DNA of 64,000 nt from Fibrobacter sp. UBA4297 (lineage in GTDB: Bacteria; Fibrobacterota; Fibrobacteria; Fibrobacterales; Fibrobacteraceae), in the NCBI RefSeq assembly GCF_002394865.1, contig NZ_DGUZ01000023.1, positions 1 to 64,000 of the forward strand, in the 5' to 3' direction. Of this stretch, positions 8,870 through 18,091 are shown piece after piece; position 1 is the stretch's first letter, and each line of letters starts with the position of its first letter. The position numbers and the translations under genes were made by a program. The notes under the pieces are model-generated. The model was not told the origin of the DNA. It did not search any database and worked only from the letters and a program-made list of their open reading frames with translations.

Positions 8870-11644
8870 CTACCTAAATTGCGCCGTGACCGAGCTCACG
8901 GATTCCGGTTTTATGATACGCATCGGTTCCAATTCACCATCGCTCCAACCTACAAAAACACTTCCAGGAAGTGGCTCTGCATAGAGCATCACTGGGAACC
9001 CGGTAAAGAAATTCACTCCCGCTTTAGGCGTATCGACAGGCAAATCATGGACCCTGATTCGGCCCGGGCCTTCAGCAATTAGAGTCACTTGCGCTAAGCG
9101 GTCCATTTCAAAGAATTCCTGAAGTTCGCGAGTCAGCACCTGCGCACGGTTTTGAACAAACTCCTTTATCACATCCAGCTGGACACCCATTTTAAAATCA
9201 TTCAGTTTCCAGCGTTTTTGATCCCGAGGAATTTCATGTTCAATTTCCACCATCATTTCGTCAATACGCGCAAGGACTCTTGATTTTTCGAAATTTGTCT
9301 GCAACAGCACCATCAAACGATTGATAAACGCCGCCTTGAATCCAGGATTTTCAAGCAAGCGACGCAAGAGCAGCGTATGTTCAGGGCCATTCGGCCAAGA
9401 ATCGCCATCTTCTGCAGTCGCATATTCAAAAATGTTATTTGAATACATATTGCTGCCGTTATCAAATCCAAAATCCATATCATAAAGGAACCATTTCCAT
9501 TTTGTCTGCGGATTTGTACCACGCCACTTTTTGAGATTGTTTGCCGGCCAGTCTCGATTATCAGCAAACATTTCCGTATGCACGTAGTTCATGTAATTAT
9601 CCACATCGATTAGCGATGCGACATACGCAAAGTTTTCATCGCTGTCAAGGTGATTCAATTTTAGCCATTCCATGAGTGCGGTGTAGTCCACGGACGATCC
9701 GGCCGAAACTTCATTCCCCGCCTTCAGCAAATCGACTTCATCTGAACTTATTCCGTAATGCGTTTCGAAATAATACTCGTTGGAACGTTCGCGAATGTCA
9801 TGGATTCCGTAATATTCTCCGTTATAATAGACAACCGCAAATCGACCACGCTGGTAATCTACACCAAGCCCTTCGCTAATGGAACTTGCAAGTCTATCGC
9901 GAATATAGTCCTTTCCAAAATTATTGCCGTTATTGCGAAGGACAAATCCCTTAAAGGACTTTAGCTCCGGGAATTCAGGAAATAACGCATACTTCAAGCG
10001 GTTATCGCCATACTTCTCGCGGAAGGTAATCGCAACCGATTTTTTCTTGTTTGAACGGCTGTAATTTCCAAATATTTCAAGACCAGCAGCTTCGGCAAAT
10101 GCAGGCGATTGAGCCCCAGATTCCATCATTTCCACAAACACCGGAATTTCCTTATCCTGCCAATAATTCGCACCGTAATAAGGGACCTTGTTATTTGCGA
10201 AGTTGCCTTTCATATAAATTCCAGAATCCGGATCAAAAAGCGAATTCGGGTCTGCGGTCACAAAAACCGCAGGCACCGCCGGAACCGCATCAAAAACATA
10301 GGTACGTACAAGTTCTTCTCCTCTGAGTGCATTTGTTGAAAAAGAGGCGCAGCGAATCGTTTTCGTTGTATCAATGAGCAAAGATGTCGTCAGCGGGCCA
10401 TCAGCACTAGGAGCAAGCCCGCCAACAGAGCAATGCACAGTCGCCTCGGGCGGGAACGACACTTTAAAGGCTTCCGCATAAAATCCTGACGGCGGAAGAT
10501 CCACCAAAGAATCAATCGAGGGCGAACGCACAGGAACCACAGTTTCCGGAGAATAGCCAAACGGCGAAGGCGCCGCATAGCCAAAACCGACAGATTCGCC
10601 GTCAGCCATCACTCCAAGGGACCACGATTTTTCAGGAGGCAATTTTGGATAAGCGACAGAATCCAGAATTTCGCTTTCAGCATTGACGAGATAAAGGCTA
10701 CCGCCCTTCTTATCCAGCTTAAAGCCTGCATGCGGTTCATGGCCACGGTTTCTCGCAATGTACGAAAACGCCTTCATCACGACTTCATTTTTTTCATGGT
10801 CTTCCGGGCTAAAGCGGGTACCGTAAATATGCACCAAATCCGGGAATGTTACTTTCTGCGGCAAAAGCAGACGATAAACCGTTGAGGAATCCCCCGTTCC
10901 AGTCAAGACAAATTCATAACCTTTCCAGTCATCTACATCCGGTTGCGCAAGGCGCATTGAAACTTTACGATCCTTCGTAATGTAGGCGTTCAGCAAAATT
11001 TCATTTGTACTAGAAATATCCATGTCGTCCGACTTGCCCGAAGATTTTGTCCCGACAAATGCAGAAATCGAAGACCAGCCAAGGTCCTCATTTTCCATTA
11101 GGCGCATTTTAGCACCGAACATGGACTTGCCATTTTCCTTAAAACAAAACTTTTTCTTTCCTTCAAGCGGGTCTGCGTAGCTTTCGCCCGGCACATCCTC
11201 ATTTTGCGAATCTGTCCAAACCCAACAGCCAGGACCAATCATGTTCATCGTGTCACTTGGAGCAACAAGATCCGGCAAATTCTTTCCGGACATGAACACA
11301 AGCATAAAATCATTCGGTGCCAATTGAACATCCCCGAATTTCCACTTGCGCGGTTCATCGAGATTATCCGTCAAGTAGATTCCAGACAAGTTCTGCGGTT
11401 CCGAAGTCCGATTGAAAAATTCAATCCACCCCGCATCACCCCCTTCGTGGTCCTTATAAATCAAGTTGACCGTATTGACTTCGGAAAAAATCACAGAAGA
11501 GTTCCCGACATACGGAAGTTTTGGTTTCGGCGGAAGTTCTATGGGTACATTTTCCGGAGGAGCTGTAATGACATCAGAATCAGAACAGGACGCCACCAGA
11601 AGCGCCGTGAAAGCAACTACAAAACGAAATACCATCCACACCAT
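8870..11644 (-). CDS. CotH kinase family lipoprotein with lamin-tail domain
   Basis: About 924 residues. A hydrophobic signal followed by LLVASC predicts a lipoprotein. Domains in order: lamin-tail-like beta sandwich (FSEVNTVNLIYKDHEGGDAGWIEFFN and following, roughly residues 50-170), a second partial copy near 330-375, a chitobiase/FN3-like segment near 385-450, then a CotH kinase domain (roughly 490-820) with YNGEYYGIHDIRER and FLYDMDFGFDN, and a C-terminal beta-repeat (VFVGWSDGELEP) seen in surface proteins. CotH proteins are atypical kinases that phosphorylate secreted proteins; LTD-CotH fusions are frequent in fibre-degrading bacteria, exact role unknown. Start: ATG at 11644 (another at 11635); a TATATT box ends seven bases before 11644. 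A longer frame reaches 11674 through a TTG codon. Confidence 0.85.
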   Translation of the reverse strand: MVWMVFRFVVAFTALLVASCSDSDVITAPPENVPIELPPKPKLPYVGNSSVIFSEVNTVNLIYKDHEGGDAGWIEFFNRTSEPQNLSGIYLTDNLDEPRKWKFGDVQLAPNDFMLVFMSGKNLPDLVAPSDTMNMIGPGCWVWTDSQNEDVPGESYADPLEGKKKFCFKENGKSMFGAKMRLMENEDLGWSSISAFVGTKSSGKSDDMDISSTNEILLNAYITKDRKVSMRLAQPDVDDWKGYEFVLTGTGDSSTVYRLLLPQKVTFPDLVHIYGTRFSPEDHEKNEVVMKAFSYIARNRGHEPHAGFKLDKKGGSLYLVNAESEILDSVAYPKLPPEKSWSLGVMADGESVGFGYAAPSPFGYSPETVVPVRSPSIDSLVDLPPSGFYAEAFKVSFPPEATVHCSVGGLAPSADGPLTTSLLIDTTKTIRCASFSTNALRGEELVRTYVFDAVPAVPAVFVTADPNSLFDPDSGIYMKGNFANNKVPYYGANYWQDKEIPVFVEMMESGAQSPAFAEAAGLEIFGNYSRSNKKKSVAITFREKYGDNRLKYALFPEFPELKSFKGFVLRNNGNNFGKDYIRDRLASSISEGLGVDYQRGRFAVVYYNGEYYGIHDIRERSNEYYFETHYGISSDEVDLLKAGNEVSAGSSVDYTALMEWLKLNHLDSDENFAYVASLIDVDNYMNYVHTEMFADNRDWPANNLKKWRGTNPQTKWKWFLYDMDFGFDNGSNMYSNNIFEYATAEDGDSWPNGPEHTLLLRRLLENPGFKAAFINRLMVLLQTNFEKSRVLARIDEMMVEIEHEIPRDQKRWKLNDFKMGVQLDVIKEFVQNRAQVLTRELQEFFEMDRLAQVTLIAEGPGRIRVHDLPVDTPKAGVNFFTGFPVMLYAEPLPGSVFVGWSDGELEPMRIIKPESVSSVTAQFR

Positions 11645-11651
11645 AAGCGTG

Positions 11652-11657
11652 AATATA
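11652..11657 (-). promoter_or_regulatory. Candidate -10 box before the CotH lipoprotein gene
   Basis: Minus-strand TATATT is separated by seven bases (CACGCTT-type spacer, no Shine-Dalgarno) from the ATG at 11644, an arrangement compatible with a leaderless transcript. No convincing -35 element was seen. Confidence 0.35.
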
Positions 11658-11751
11658 TATTCTTTAAACATCAATGAACCCGCGCTATCGCTATAAAAGT
11701 TTTAAATAAGAACAGGCAATTTTTGACAGTTGAACTTTAGTCCATCGGGTT

Positions 11752-12618
11752 CTAACGAGCTTCCGATTCGGAATCTACTGGAACAGCCTTCTTTCTACGC
11801 GGTCTACGGACAATAAAAAGGCATGCGCCAATCAGCACGAGCGTGACAGAAATCACCTTGCCCATCGGGAACGCCTCGTAAAAAACGAGAGCCCCCGCAA
11901 GCGTCGGGACTGCAGCGCCGACTGCAGCGCTGAACGGAATAATGAACAGTGCGCGCCCACGCGAGAACGACACCTGCGAATACAGGAACGCAATGCTGTA
12001 AGTCGCCACATAGCCAAGCGTTCTAAAATCCATGAGCAAGTTTACCACCGACGAGAACTCGATATGGTCCAAGTCAAAATCCATCGCGAGACTCTTGTAG
12101 AATGCCGCCGAAAGCCCAAAGCCAACCCCCATAATGAGCGAGTCCACCATTTCGCGGTCTTTGACCCAGAGGTGCGCAATGAGCGTTGCAAAGCTAAGTC
12201 CGCCCGCATACAGCCAAAGCGTTCCAACGTTCTGCACCGCAGTCGATTCCCCAAGATTCTCGACGGAATACAAAAGTCCCGCCACGACAAAACAAATCGC
12301 AACAACAATGCGCTTGGTCAAGACTTCCTTGAGGATGCAGAACCCCATCAGCGCCGTCAGCACCGGATTCAAGACCATCATCGGCTGCACCTGGCTCAAA
12401 TCGTACTGCGCCATGGCAATGTAATAGCCAAGCGTTGCAAGTCCTGAACACGCAATGCCAAGCCACCAAAACTTATTCGTGATAACGCCCTTGAAAAATT
12501 CCCAAGGCCTAGAAGTACCGCCCGTTCGTTTGCCAACAGTGGACACCCCGGACTTTTCCAGGATGTTTCCACAAGCAAACAAAAACGCAGGACCGATTGT
12601 CAAGAGCAGGAAAAGCAT
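11752..12618 (-). CDS. EamA/DMT-superfamily inner-membrane transporter
   Basis: A 288-residue membrane protein with about ten hydrophobic helices arranged as two repeats (YDLSQVQPMMVLNPVLTALMG in the first, the FSRGRALFIIPFSAAVGAAVPTLAG counterpart in the second), the layout of EamA drug/metabolite transporters. The C-terminus is short and basic (RRPRRKK). Such proteins export or import small metabolites; substrate cannot be told. It begins three bases after the lytic transglycosylase gene and is the last gene of the MCE-HPr-EI-Slt operon. Confidence 0.85.
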   Translation of the reverse strand: MLFLLLTIGPAFLFACGNILEKSGVSTVGKRTGGTSRPWEFFKGVITNKFWWLGIACSGLATLGYYIAMAQYDLSQVQPMMVLNPVLTALMGFCILKEVLTKRIVVAICFVVAGLLYSVENLGESTAVQNVGTLWLYAGGLSFATLIAHLWVKDREMVDSLIMGVGFGLSAAFYKSLAMDFDLDHIEFSSVVNLLMDFRTLGYVATYSIAFLYSQVSFSRGRALFIIPFSAAVGAAVPTLAGALVFYEAFPMGKVISVTLVLIGACLFIVRRPRRKKAVPVDSESEAR

Positions 12619-12621
12619 CCG

Positions 12622-14901
12622 CTAAATCCCGTCATAGATTTCTTTGTAGATCCAGTAATTTCCCATGACGCGCTTGACGTAATCGCGGGTTTCCCAGTAG
12701 CTGATTTCCTCGACGCGCAAATCCCACGGGAGGCCTTCGCTCTCGTTTTGCCAGCGTTTCGTCGGCTTCGGGCCCGCATTGTAATTGCAAAGCACGTACA
12801 TGTAATCGTTCTTGTACTCGTCCTTAAGATCCACCAAATAGCGGATACCCAAGCGGATGTTCATGTAGGCGTTGTACAAGCGTTTCGGATTGAAGCCCGA
12901 AATTTCTTCCTTGTCCGCAAGCATCTTGCCCGTCGCAGGCATAATCTGCAAAAGGCCGCAGGCGCCCGCAGGCGATGTAATCTGGAAATCGAAAATGGAT
13001 TCCTGGCGCATCACGCTATACACAAAGAACGGATCGATGCTCGTGCCCGAATAGTAAACCACAGGGTCTGCATACGGAACCGGGAAAAGATAATGCAAAA
13101 CATCAATCGGCGGCGTCATGAACAAGCGCCTATCCATCTTCGCCTGGAACTGGCGAGCAAGCCTGTAACCGGCAGCCGTTTCGCCCATCTCGTAGAACAG
13201 TTTTCCGTATTCATACAAGAAATCCATGCGCTTGAAGTTTTTCTTCTTGACCTCGTCATAGAGCCTGAAAGCTTCTTCTTCAAAGCCAAACAAGAAAAGC
13301 TTCTTGATGCGTTCGTAACGTTCCTTACTGTACGAGGCATCAGGCTTCCCGAGCTTATTGACAGAGCGAATCCAATCCAACGTCGCCGCATGCGACATCG
13401 GCACGCCATGAGCATACGGGATTTTGCTTTCGGGTAACAGACGATTTTCCAAAAGCTTTGTGCGGCTGCGGTGCGCATAGTACGAGAGCGGGAAATCCTT
13501 GATGCAATCAAGATACGCTTCGCGCGCCAGGGAGTCTTCGCCCATCTTCATGTACGTATCGCCGAGGAACATTCTCGATGCACTGCCGCTCCAGAGGAAG
13601 GGATCCTTTGTCGCATCGCGGAAGTATGCCGCAGCCTCGACCCACATGCCACGCTTGAAGTAGCAATACCCAATGCGGAATCTCGCCCACTGACGTTTGA
13701 GATTGCTCTTGAATCGCTTGTGGATAAGTTTCTTGTAGCAGTCGATAGCCTTGTCATACATCAGCTTCTGTTCAAACTCAAAGCCGCGCAACCAAAGGTT
13801 ATTGGCGTTTTCAGTGCTGAACTGGCTCACATCCTGCAAAAGCGAGTCGTAAGTGTGGATTTCTTCGTCAAAGAGCCCAGCCGCTTCCTTGCGGTACAAC
13901 TTCAAAATTGCCTGAATCCAGGACGGACGCGCTTCCACATTTTCAATCAAGTTACGATACTGTTCAATCGCATCTTCGTTCCTGTTCAGCGAACGGAGCG
14001 CCGCCGCACGCTTTTCCCACAGCATAATGCGCGTATTCAAGTCAAGAGTGCTCTTTTTCAGGCGAGCATAAGCCGGATCGTCAAGCACCACCACCGATGC
14101 GGGATTTTTCTGCGCCTGTTGCGCATCCAGGATTTGGATAGAATCGAGCAATTCAAGGCAGCTCTTCATCTCGTCCTTCGTACATGCCATCTTTGCATAG
14201 GCGACTTTTTCGGCAAGCGATTCCGGCGCCCCAAGAACTTCCCTCAGGCGACGCACAGCCGCATAAGCAGAATCCTTATACGAAGTACGGCTCGTGAGGA
14301 GCTTCATGTACATGCGCTTTGCCTGCTTGAGCTGGTAGGAATCTTCCAAATAGCGGGCATAGCTGAACTTCAGCGGGTCCACGTCGTCGCCATCCGGATT
14401 TCCGTTGAGGTATGCCATCAGCGAATCCGCACGGGCAACATCATTCAGAGAAATATCAGCCATCGAGGCTTCAATCCGTAAGCGGTCAGCAGCCTCCCGC
14501 CAAGCCCTATCGTTTTCAAGGCTCTTTTCAAGGCGCAGCGTCTCGCGCATCTTGGCGTATCGTTCCTGCTTAAAGTTCGCCTTCGCCATGCGCAGTACAA
14601 TGGGGCCAAGCAAATCCGGTTCACGTTTGCGCAAGGAATTGTAGGCCGCATAGGCGCTATCCCATTGGCCACTGTAATAGTAGTAGGCGGCCCGGGCATA
14701 ATCGCGATGGTTCTGCGAAATCGAAATATCGTTCATTGTTTTTTTTGCGCGGGCAGCCCGGATAACGGCATCCTGGAACTGGTCCGGAGCAATCATTTCC
14801 TGTTCCGCAAAAGGCGACTTGTACGTTGAATATACGGAACCGTCCACCTGAGCATACAAGGCGGCCGTGCACGCAAACAATAACGAATAAAATAATTTCA
14901 T
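12622..14901 (-). CDS. Soluble lytic transglycosylase (Slt-type), exported
   Basis: A 759-residue periplasmic protein. An N-terminal signal peptide (KLFYSLLFACTAALYA) is followed by a long alpha-helical region of TPR-like repeats (about 60-600) as in Slt70, and a C-terminal SLT domain: catalytic Glu634 in MRQES, then SPAGACGLLQIMPATG and NIRLGIRYL...NYNAGP. It cleaves peptidoglycan glycan strands to 1,6-anhydro-muropeptides. It starts 17 bases after ptsI and is followed after three bases by the EamA gene. Catalytic residues and length agree with the family. Confidence 0.93.
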   Translation of the reverse strand: MKLFYSLLFACTAALYAQVDGSVYSTYKSPFAEQEMIAPDQFQDAVIRAARAKKTMNDISISQNHRDYARAAYYYYSGQWDSAYAAYNSLRKREPDLLGPIVLRMAKANFKQERYAKMRETLRLEKSLENDRAWREAADRLRIEASMADISLNDVARADSLMAYLNGNPDGDDVDPLKFSYARYLEDSYQLKQAKRMYMKLLTSRTSYKDSAYAAVRRLREVLGAPESLAEKVAYAKMACTKDEMKSCLELLDSIQILDAQQAQKNPASVVVLDDPAYARLKKSTLDLNTRIMLWEKRAAALRSLNRNEDAIEQYRNLIENVEARPSWIQAILKLYRKEAAGLFDEEIHTYDSLLQDVSQFSTENANNLWLRGFEFEQKLMYDKAIDCYKKLIHKRFKSNLKRQWARFRIGYCYFKRGMWVEAAAYFRDATKDPFLWSGSASRMFLGDTYMKMGEDSLAREAYLDCIKDFPLSYYAHRSRTKLLENRLLPESKIPYAHGVPMSHAATLDWIRSVNKLGKPDASYSKERYERIKKLFLFGFEEEAFRLYDEVKKKNFKRMDFLYEYGKLFYEMGETAAGYRLARQFQAKMDRRLFMTPPIDVLHYLFPVPYADPVVYYSGTSIDPFFVYSVMRQESIFDFQITSPAGACGLLQIMPATGKMLADKEEISGFNPKRLYNAYMNIRLGIRYLVDLKDEYKNDYMYVLCNYNAGPKPTKRWQNESEGLPWDLRVEEISYWETRDYVKRVMGNYWIYKEIYDGI

Positions 14902-14918
14902 CTACAAACCAGCAAATT

Positions 14919-16757
14919 TTATTTTTCGACTTGACCCACAAAACTAGATATACCAAGTTCCATGATCGTTTGAGCATACTTTTTATGCAAAAATTCGTTC
15001 ACACTCTCGGCATCTTCCATCTGCAAGACCGCAAGCGCCGTTTCACGGACATCTTCAAAGTTGATGGACCGGATAATCTTCTTCGTGGTCATCACGCTCC
15101 ACGGCGTCATTGAAAGTTCATCGACACCAAGTCCCACCAGCAAAAGAACGCTCAGCGGATCCGTGCACATTTCACCGCAAACCGCAACCGGGATTCCTTC
15201 ACGATGAGCAGCAACCACAGTCTGGTAAATCATGCTGAGGACGGCCGGATGGTGAGGCTGGAACATATCGGTGATAAGTTCATTCGTACGGTCAACGGCA
15301 AGCGTAAACTGAATCAAGTCGTTTGTACCCAGACTAAAGAAATCCACTTCTTTAGCAAGTTTGTCCACAATCATCACTGCCGCAGGGACTTCGATCATCG
15401 AGCCCACCTTGACAACAGGAAGCTTATGGCCTTCATCTTCAAGCTGCTTGCGGGCTTTCGCAATGCACGCCTTTGCACGCCTGAGTTCGGTCATGCTAGA
15501 AATCATCGGCAACAGGATACGCAAGTTGCCCTTGGTATTTGCAAGCAACAGCGCACGCAACTGCGTAATGAAAATATCTTCACGATCAAGGCACACGCGG
15601 ATAGAGCGCCAACCCATAAACGGGTTCGATTCGTTCACCGCAGAAACGCCCGAAACAAGCTTGTCACCGCCAGCATCCAGCGTACGAATCACGACCGGGT
15701 ACGGGTTCATCTTTTCGAGAATGTGCCTATAGGCGCTTTCCTGTTCCTTTTCGGTCGGCGTGTCCTTCTTGAAGAACAAGAACTCTGAACGGTAAAGCCC
15801 AATACCCGTTGCGCCAAAGTCCGCTACTTTGTCCGCTTCTGTCGGAATTTCGATGTTCGCATGCAACACAATGTACTTGCCGTCGCGCGTCATCGGTTCG
15901 AGCTGGCGCATCGTGAAAAGTTCACGGCGCTGGCGTTCAAACGTCTCCTGGCGCTCATGGAACCTGCGAATATCCTCTTCATTCGGGTTGATGATAACCT
16001 TACCATCAGCACCGTCAACGATAATCGTATCGCCACTCTTCACGAGGGCAGCGACATTCCTAAGGCCCGACACCGCCGGAATCTGCAACGCTCTGGACAA
16101 AATAGCGACATGGCTTGTACGGCCACCCGTATCCATCACGATAGCGTTCACTTGTCCAGGCTTAAGCGTCATGAGGAAGCTTGGAACAAACTCATGGGCC
16201 ACGAGAACAACGCCATCTTCGTGAGACACGTCCTCCAATACCGGTCCGGAGTCATCCATCGCAGACATCAGGCGGTTATACAAGTCCCTAAGGTCTGCCG
16301 CCTTGTCGCGCATGGCAGGAGAATCAATCTTTTCAAACTTGTCGATGTAGGCGCTAAATACAATATGTACCGCCCACTTCGCATTCTTGTGCTTTTTCTT
16401 AATCTTGTCGAGGACTCCATTCACGAGTCCCGGATCCTGCAAGATCATCAGGTGGGTTGCAAAAATCAGGCTGTCCTTGACGCCGGCCCTGGATTCCGAA
16501 ATTTCCTTAATCTGGGCAATTTCCTTGGAGGTCTTGCTAATCGCCTTCAAGAACATTTGCTCTTCTGCGGCAAGACGACTTTCAGGCAGCGTCTCATCGA
16601 CCACAGAAAACTCACGGTTTGCAACCGGGAAAACCGTCCCCATGGCAAAGCCCGGAGACGACGGCACGCCGACAAGCTCTATCCTCGATGCGTTCTGGGA
16701 AGCTTCATCGGCTGCTTTTGCTACAAAATCAGCAGGGTTCTTCGTTGAAGTGGTCAT
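14919..16757 (-). CDS. ptsI: Phosphoenolpyruvate-protein phosphotransferase (PTS Enzyme I)
   Basis: With the ATG at 16757 the protein has 612 residues. Segments: N-terminal PEP-utilisers domain starting GVPSSPGFAMG (30-40), phosphorylated His216 in GGRTSHVAIL, and a C-terminal PEP-binding barrel with YRSEFLF, GGDKL, SLGTNDLIQFTLAVDR and the active-site cysteine in VCGEMCTDP. It autophosphorylates from PEP and passes phosphate to HPr. The start overlaps the ptsH stop by 29 bases, so expression is probably coupled; the first about 25 residues are an extension not usual in EI. No sugar-specific EII component is visible nearby, so a regulatory rather than transport role is possible. Confidence 0.95.
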   Translation of the reverse strand: MTTSTKNPADFVAKAADEASQNASRIELVGVPSSPGFAMGTVFPVANREFSVVDETLPESRLAAEEQMFLKAISKTSKEIAQIKEISESRAGVKDSLIFATHLMILQDPGLVNGVLDKIKKKHKNAKWAVHIVFSAYIDKFEKIDSPAMRDKAADLRDLYNRLMSAMDDSGPVLEDVSHEDGVVLVAHEFVPSFLMTLKPGQVNAIVMDTGGRTSHVAILSRALQIPAVSGLRNVAALVKSGDTIIVDGADGKVIINPNEEDIRRFHERQETFERQRRELFTMRQLEPMTRDGKYIVLHANIEIPTEADKVADFGATGIGLYRSEFLFFKKDTPTEKEQESAYRHILEKMNPYPVVIRTLDAGGDKLVSGVSAVNESNPFMGWRSIRVCLDREDIFITQLRALLLANTKGNLRILLPMISSMTELRRAKACIAKARKQLEDEGHKLPVVKVGSMIEVPAAVMIVDKLAKEVDFFSLGTNDLIQFTLAVDRTNELITDMFQPHHPAVLSMIYQTVVAAHREGIPVAVCGEMCTDPLSVLLLVGLGVDELSMTPWSVMTTKKIIRSINFEDVRETALAVLQMEDAESVNEFLHKKYAQTIMELGISSFVGQVEK

Positions 16758-17001
16758 CAAAAAGCTTTTCCAACTGCTGAGCGACTTGTTCTTCATCCTC
16801 ACCGTCGATTTCGAACTTGACTTCGGAACCCGCAGGGATTGCAAGCATCATCACGTTAAGGATGCTCTTCGCATTGGCCTTTGAACCATCGAACACGATG
16901 GACACATCACTCTTGGCCTGACCCGTGATATCAACAATCATTCCGGCCGGACGGGCGTGAATACCCAGTTTGTTGGAAACAGTAAGTAACTTTGTAATCA
17001 T
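16729..17001 (-). CDS. ptsH: HPr phosphocarrier protein
   Basis: A 90-residue protein beginning MITKLLTVSNKLGIHARPAG: His15 in GIHARPAG is the phosphate acceptor from Enzyme I, and Ser46 in KANAKSILNVM is the position phosphorylated by HPr kinase in organisms that have one. The ATG at 17001 is preceded by GAGG at proper spacing. It lies between an MCE gene (seven bases upstream) and ptsI (29-base overlap). A longer upstream reading frame (to 17100) would overlap the MCE coding sequence and does not match HPr, so it was discarded. Confidence 0.96.
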   Translation of the reverse strand: MITKLLTVSNKLGIHARPAGMIVDITGQAKSDVSIVFDGSKANAKSILNVMMLAIPAGSEVKFEIDGEDEEQVAQQLEKLFDDHFNEEPC

Positions 17002-17008
17002 CAATTCC

Positions 17009-17929
17009 TCAGAAAAAATCCACATTAATGTCAAGACCATCCTGCAAGATAATCTTGAACAAGCTGTCCGCGGAGCGCACTGTCTTGACCAGGTCGTCAT
17101 GGAGCTGTCTATCGTTCAACAAGATACCGACGGTATTGTCCTTCGAATCCATCTTGCCTTCAACCTTTGCAATCAGCCCATCCAAATGCTTTGTCACGCC
17201 TTCCAGTTCAGAAATCAGCTGGTTCGCGTTCCCCATAACCTTGTCCGTTCCTGCAAAGAGGCCGTTGATAGGCTCCTTTACACCATCGACGAGTTCGTTC
17301 ACCTTGACCGTCACCTTGTTGAGGTTTGCAAGACTCTTCTTGAGCTGCGGATCGGTCGTCGTGACAAGCGACATCAGGCGATCTTCAAGATTTTCGGCCT
17401 TCACAAGGAGCGTCTTGAAACGGTCCTGGAATTCCGGGTTCGCAATCGTTCCATTCAAAGCCGTCTTTACCGCTTCCAAGAGCACCTTTGTAGAGTCGCA
17501 AACTTCACCCGCAAGGCCAAGCGCTTCTGCAATGCCCGCATCGAACTGGCCCGTAATGGTATCGCCCGGAACAAAGTACTCTTCGGAATCGCCAAGAATC
17601 ATGCCAATCTGGCGTTCGCCCATGATGCCGATGTTCTGCACCCGGATTTCGGAATCCTTCGGGATTTTCACATTGGACTTGAGCCTAATCGTCACCACAA
17701 CGCGGTGACCAGAAAGTTCGATAGACTCCACACGGCCAAGCTTCACGCCATTGATTTTGACCGGGTCATCCAAAACTAGCGTACTCACCTGCGTAAAGCG
17801 CAAGTGGTACACGTCAAAAGTTTCACGCAGATCCTTCTCGTTCAAAAAGAACATGCCAAATATCAAAATGAAAATGGCTAAAAGAACGACAAGTCCGACT
17901 GAGAAATATAAAGCGGTATTCTTTTTCAT
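17009..17929 (-). CDS. MCE/MlaD-family lipid-binding protein
   Basis: A 306-residue protein with one N-terminal transmembrane helix (about residues 7-28) and a single MCE domain: VDDPVKINGVKLGRVESIEL-like segment, then VVVTIRLKSNVKIPKDSEIRVQNIG and GERQIGM. The C-terminal half is a long helical/coiled region, as in MlaD and PqiB relatives that form periplasmic rings or tubes moving phospholipids between membranes. The usual MlaE permease and MlaF ATPase genes are not next to it; instead it heads the ptsH-ptsI-Slt operon. Function in lipid transport is by family only. Confidence 0.88.
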   Translation of the reverse strand: MKKNTALYFSVGLVVLLAIFILIFGMFFLNEKDLRETFDVYHLRFTQVSTLVLDDPVKINGVKLGRVESIELSGHRVVVTIRLKSNVKIPKDSEIRVQNIGIMGERQIGMILGDSEEYFVPGDTITGQFDAGIAEALGLAGEVCDSTKVLLEAVKTALNGTIANPEFQDRFKTLLVKAENLEDRLMSLVTTTDPQLKKSLANLNKVTVKVNELVDGVKEPINGLFAGTDKVMGNANQLISELEGVTKHLDGLIAKVEGKMDSKDNTVGILLNDRQLHDDLVKTVRSADSLFKIILQDGLDINVDFF

Positions 17930-17995
17930 TCTAAAACTAATCTAGCATATTTTGCGATTGGCATTGGAGGCTTGTTCAAAAATAAGGGAAGAATC

Positions 17996-18090
17996 TAGTC
18001 GGCAGAACTTAGTCGGCAGAACTTAGAAATGCTTAAAGAGAAGAGAGATGTTCTAAGTTCTAAGTTCTAAGTTCTAAGTCCTAAGTCCTA
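17996..18090. repeat. ~95 bp dispersed element with heptamer array, copy 1
   Basis: The element starts with two direct copies of GGCAGAACTTAG, has the core AAATGCTTAAAGAGAAG and ends with about six tandem GTTCTAA/GTCCTAA heptamers. The left AGAACTTAG is the inverted complement of CTAAGTTCT in the array, so a transcript could fold into a hairpin. A near-identical copy lies at 24271-24365. It occupies the gap between the MCE gene and the trmH stop. Confidence 0.85.
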
Positions 18091-18091
18091 A

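Noticed and set aside
16758..16844. 29-residue N-terminal extension of Enzyme I
   Set aside because: Reading from 16844 lies inside ptsH in another frame and has no SD; ATG at 16757 fits better.
17002..17100. Longer HPr start
   Set aside because: Would overlap the MCE gene and adds residues foreign to HPr, whereas ATG 17001 has a GAGG site and begins as HPr does.
17996..18090. CRISPR array
   Set aside because: Units are seven bases with no spacers and no cas genes are present.
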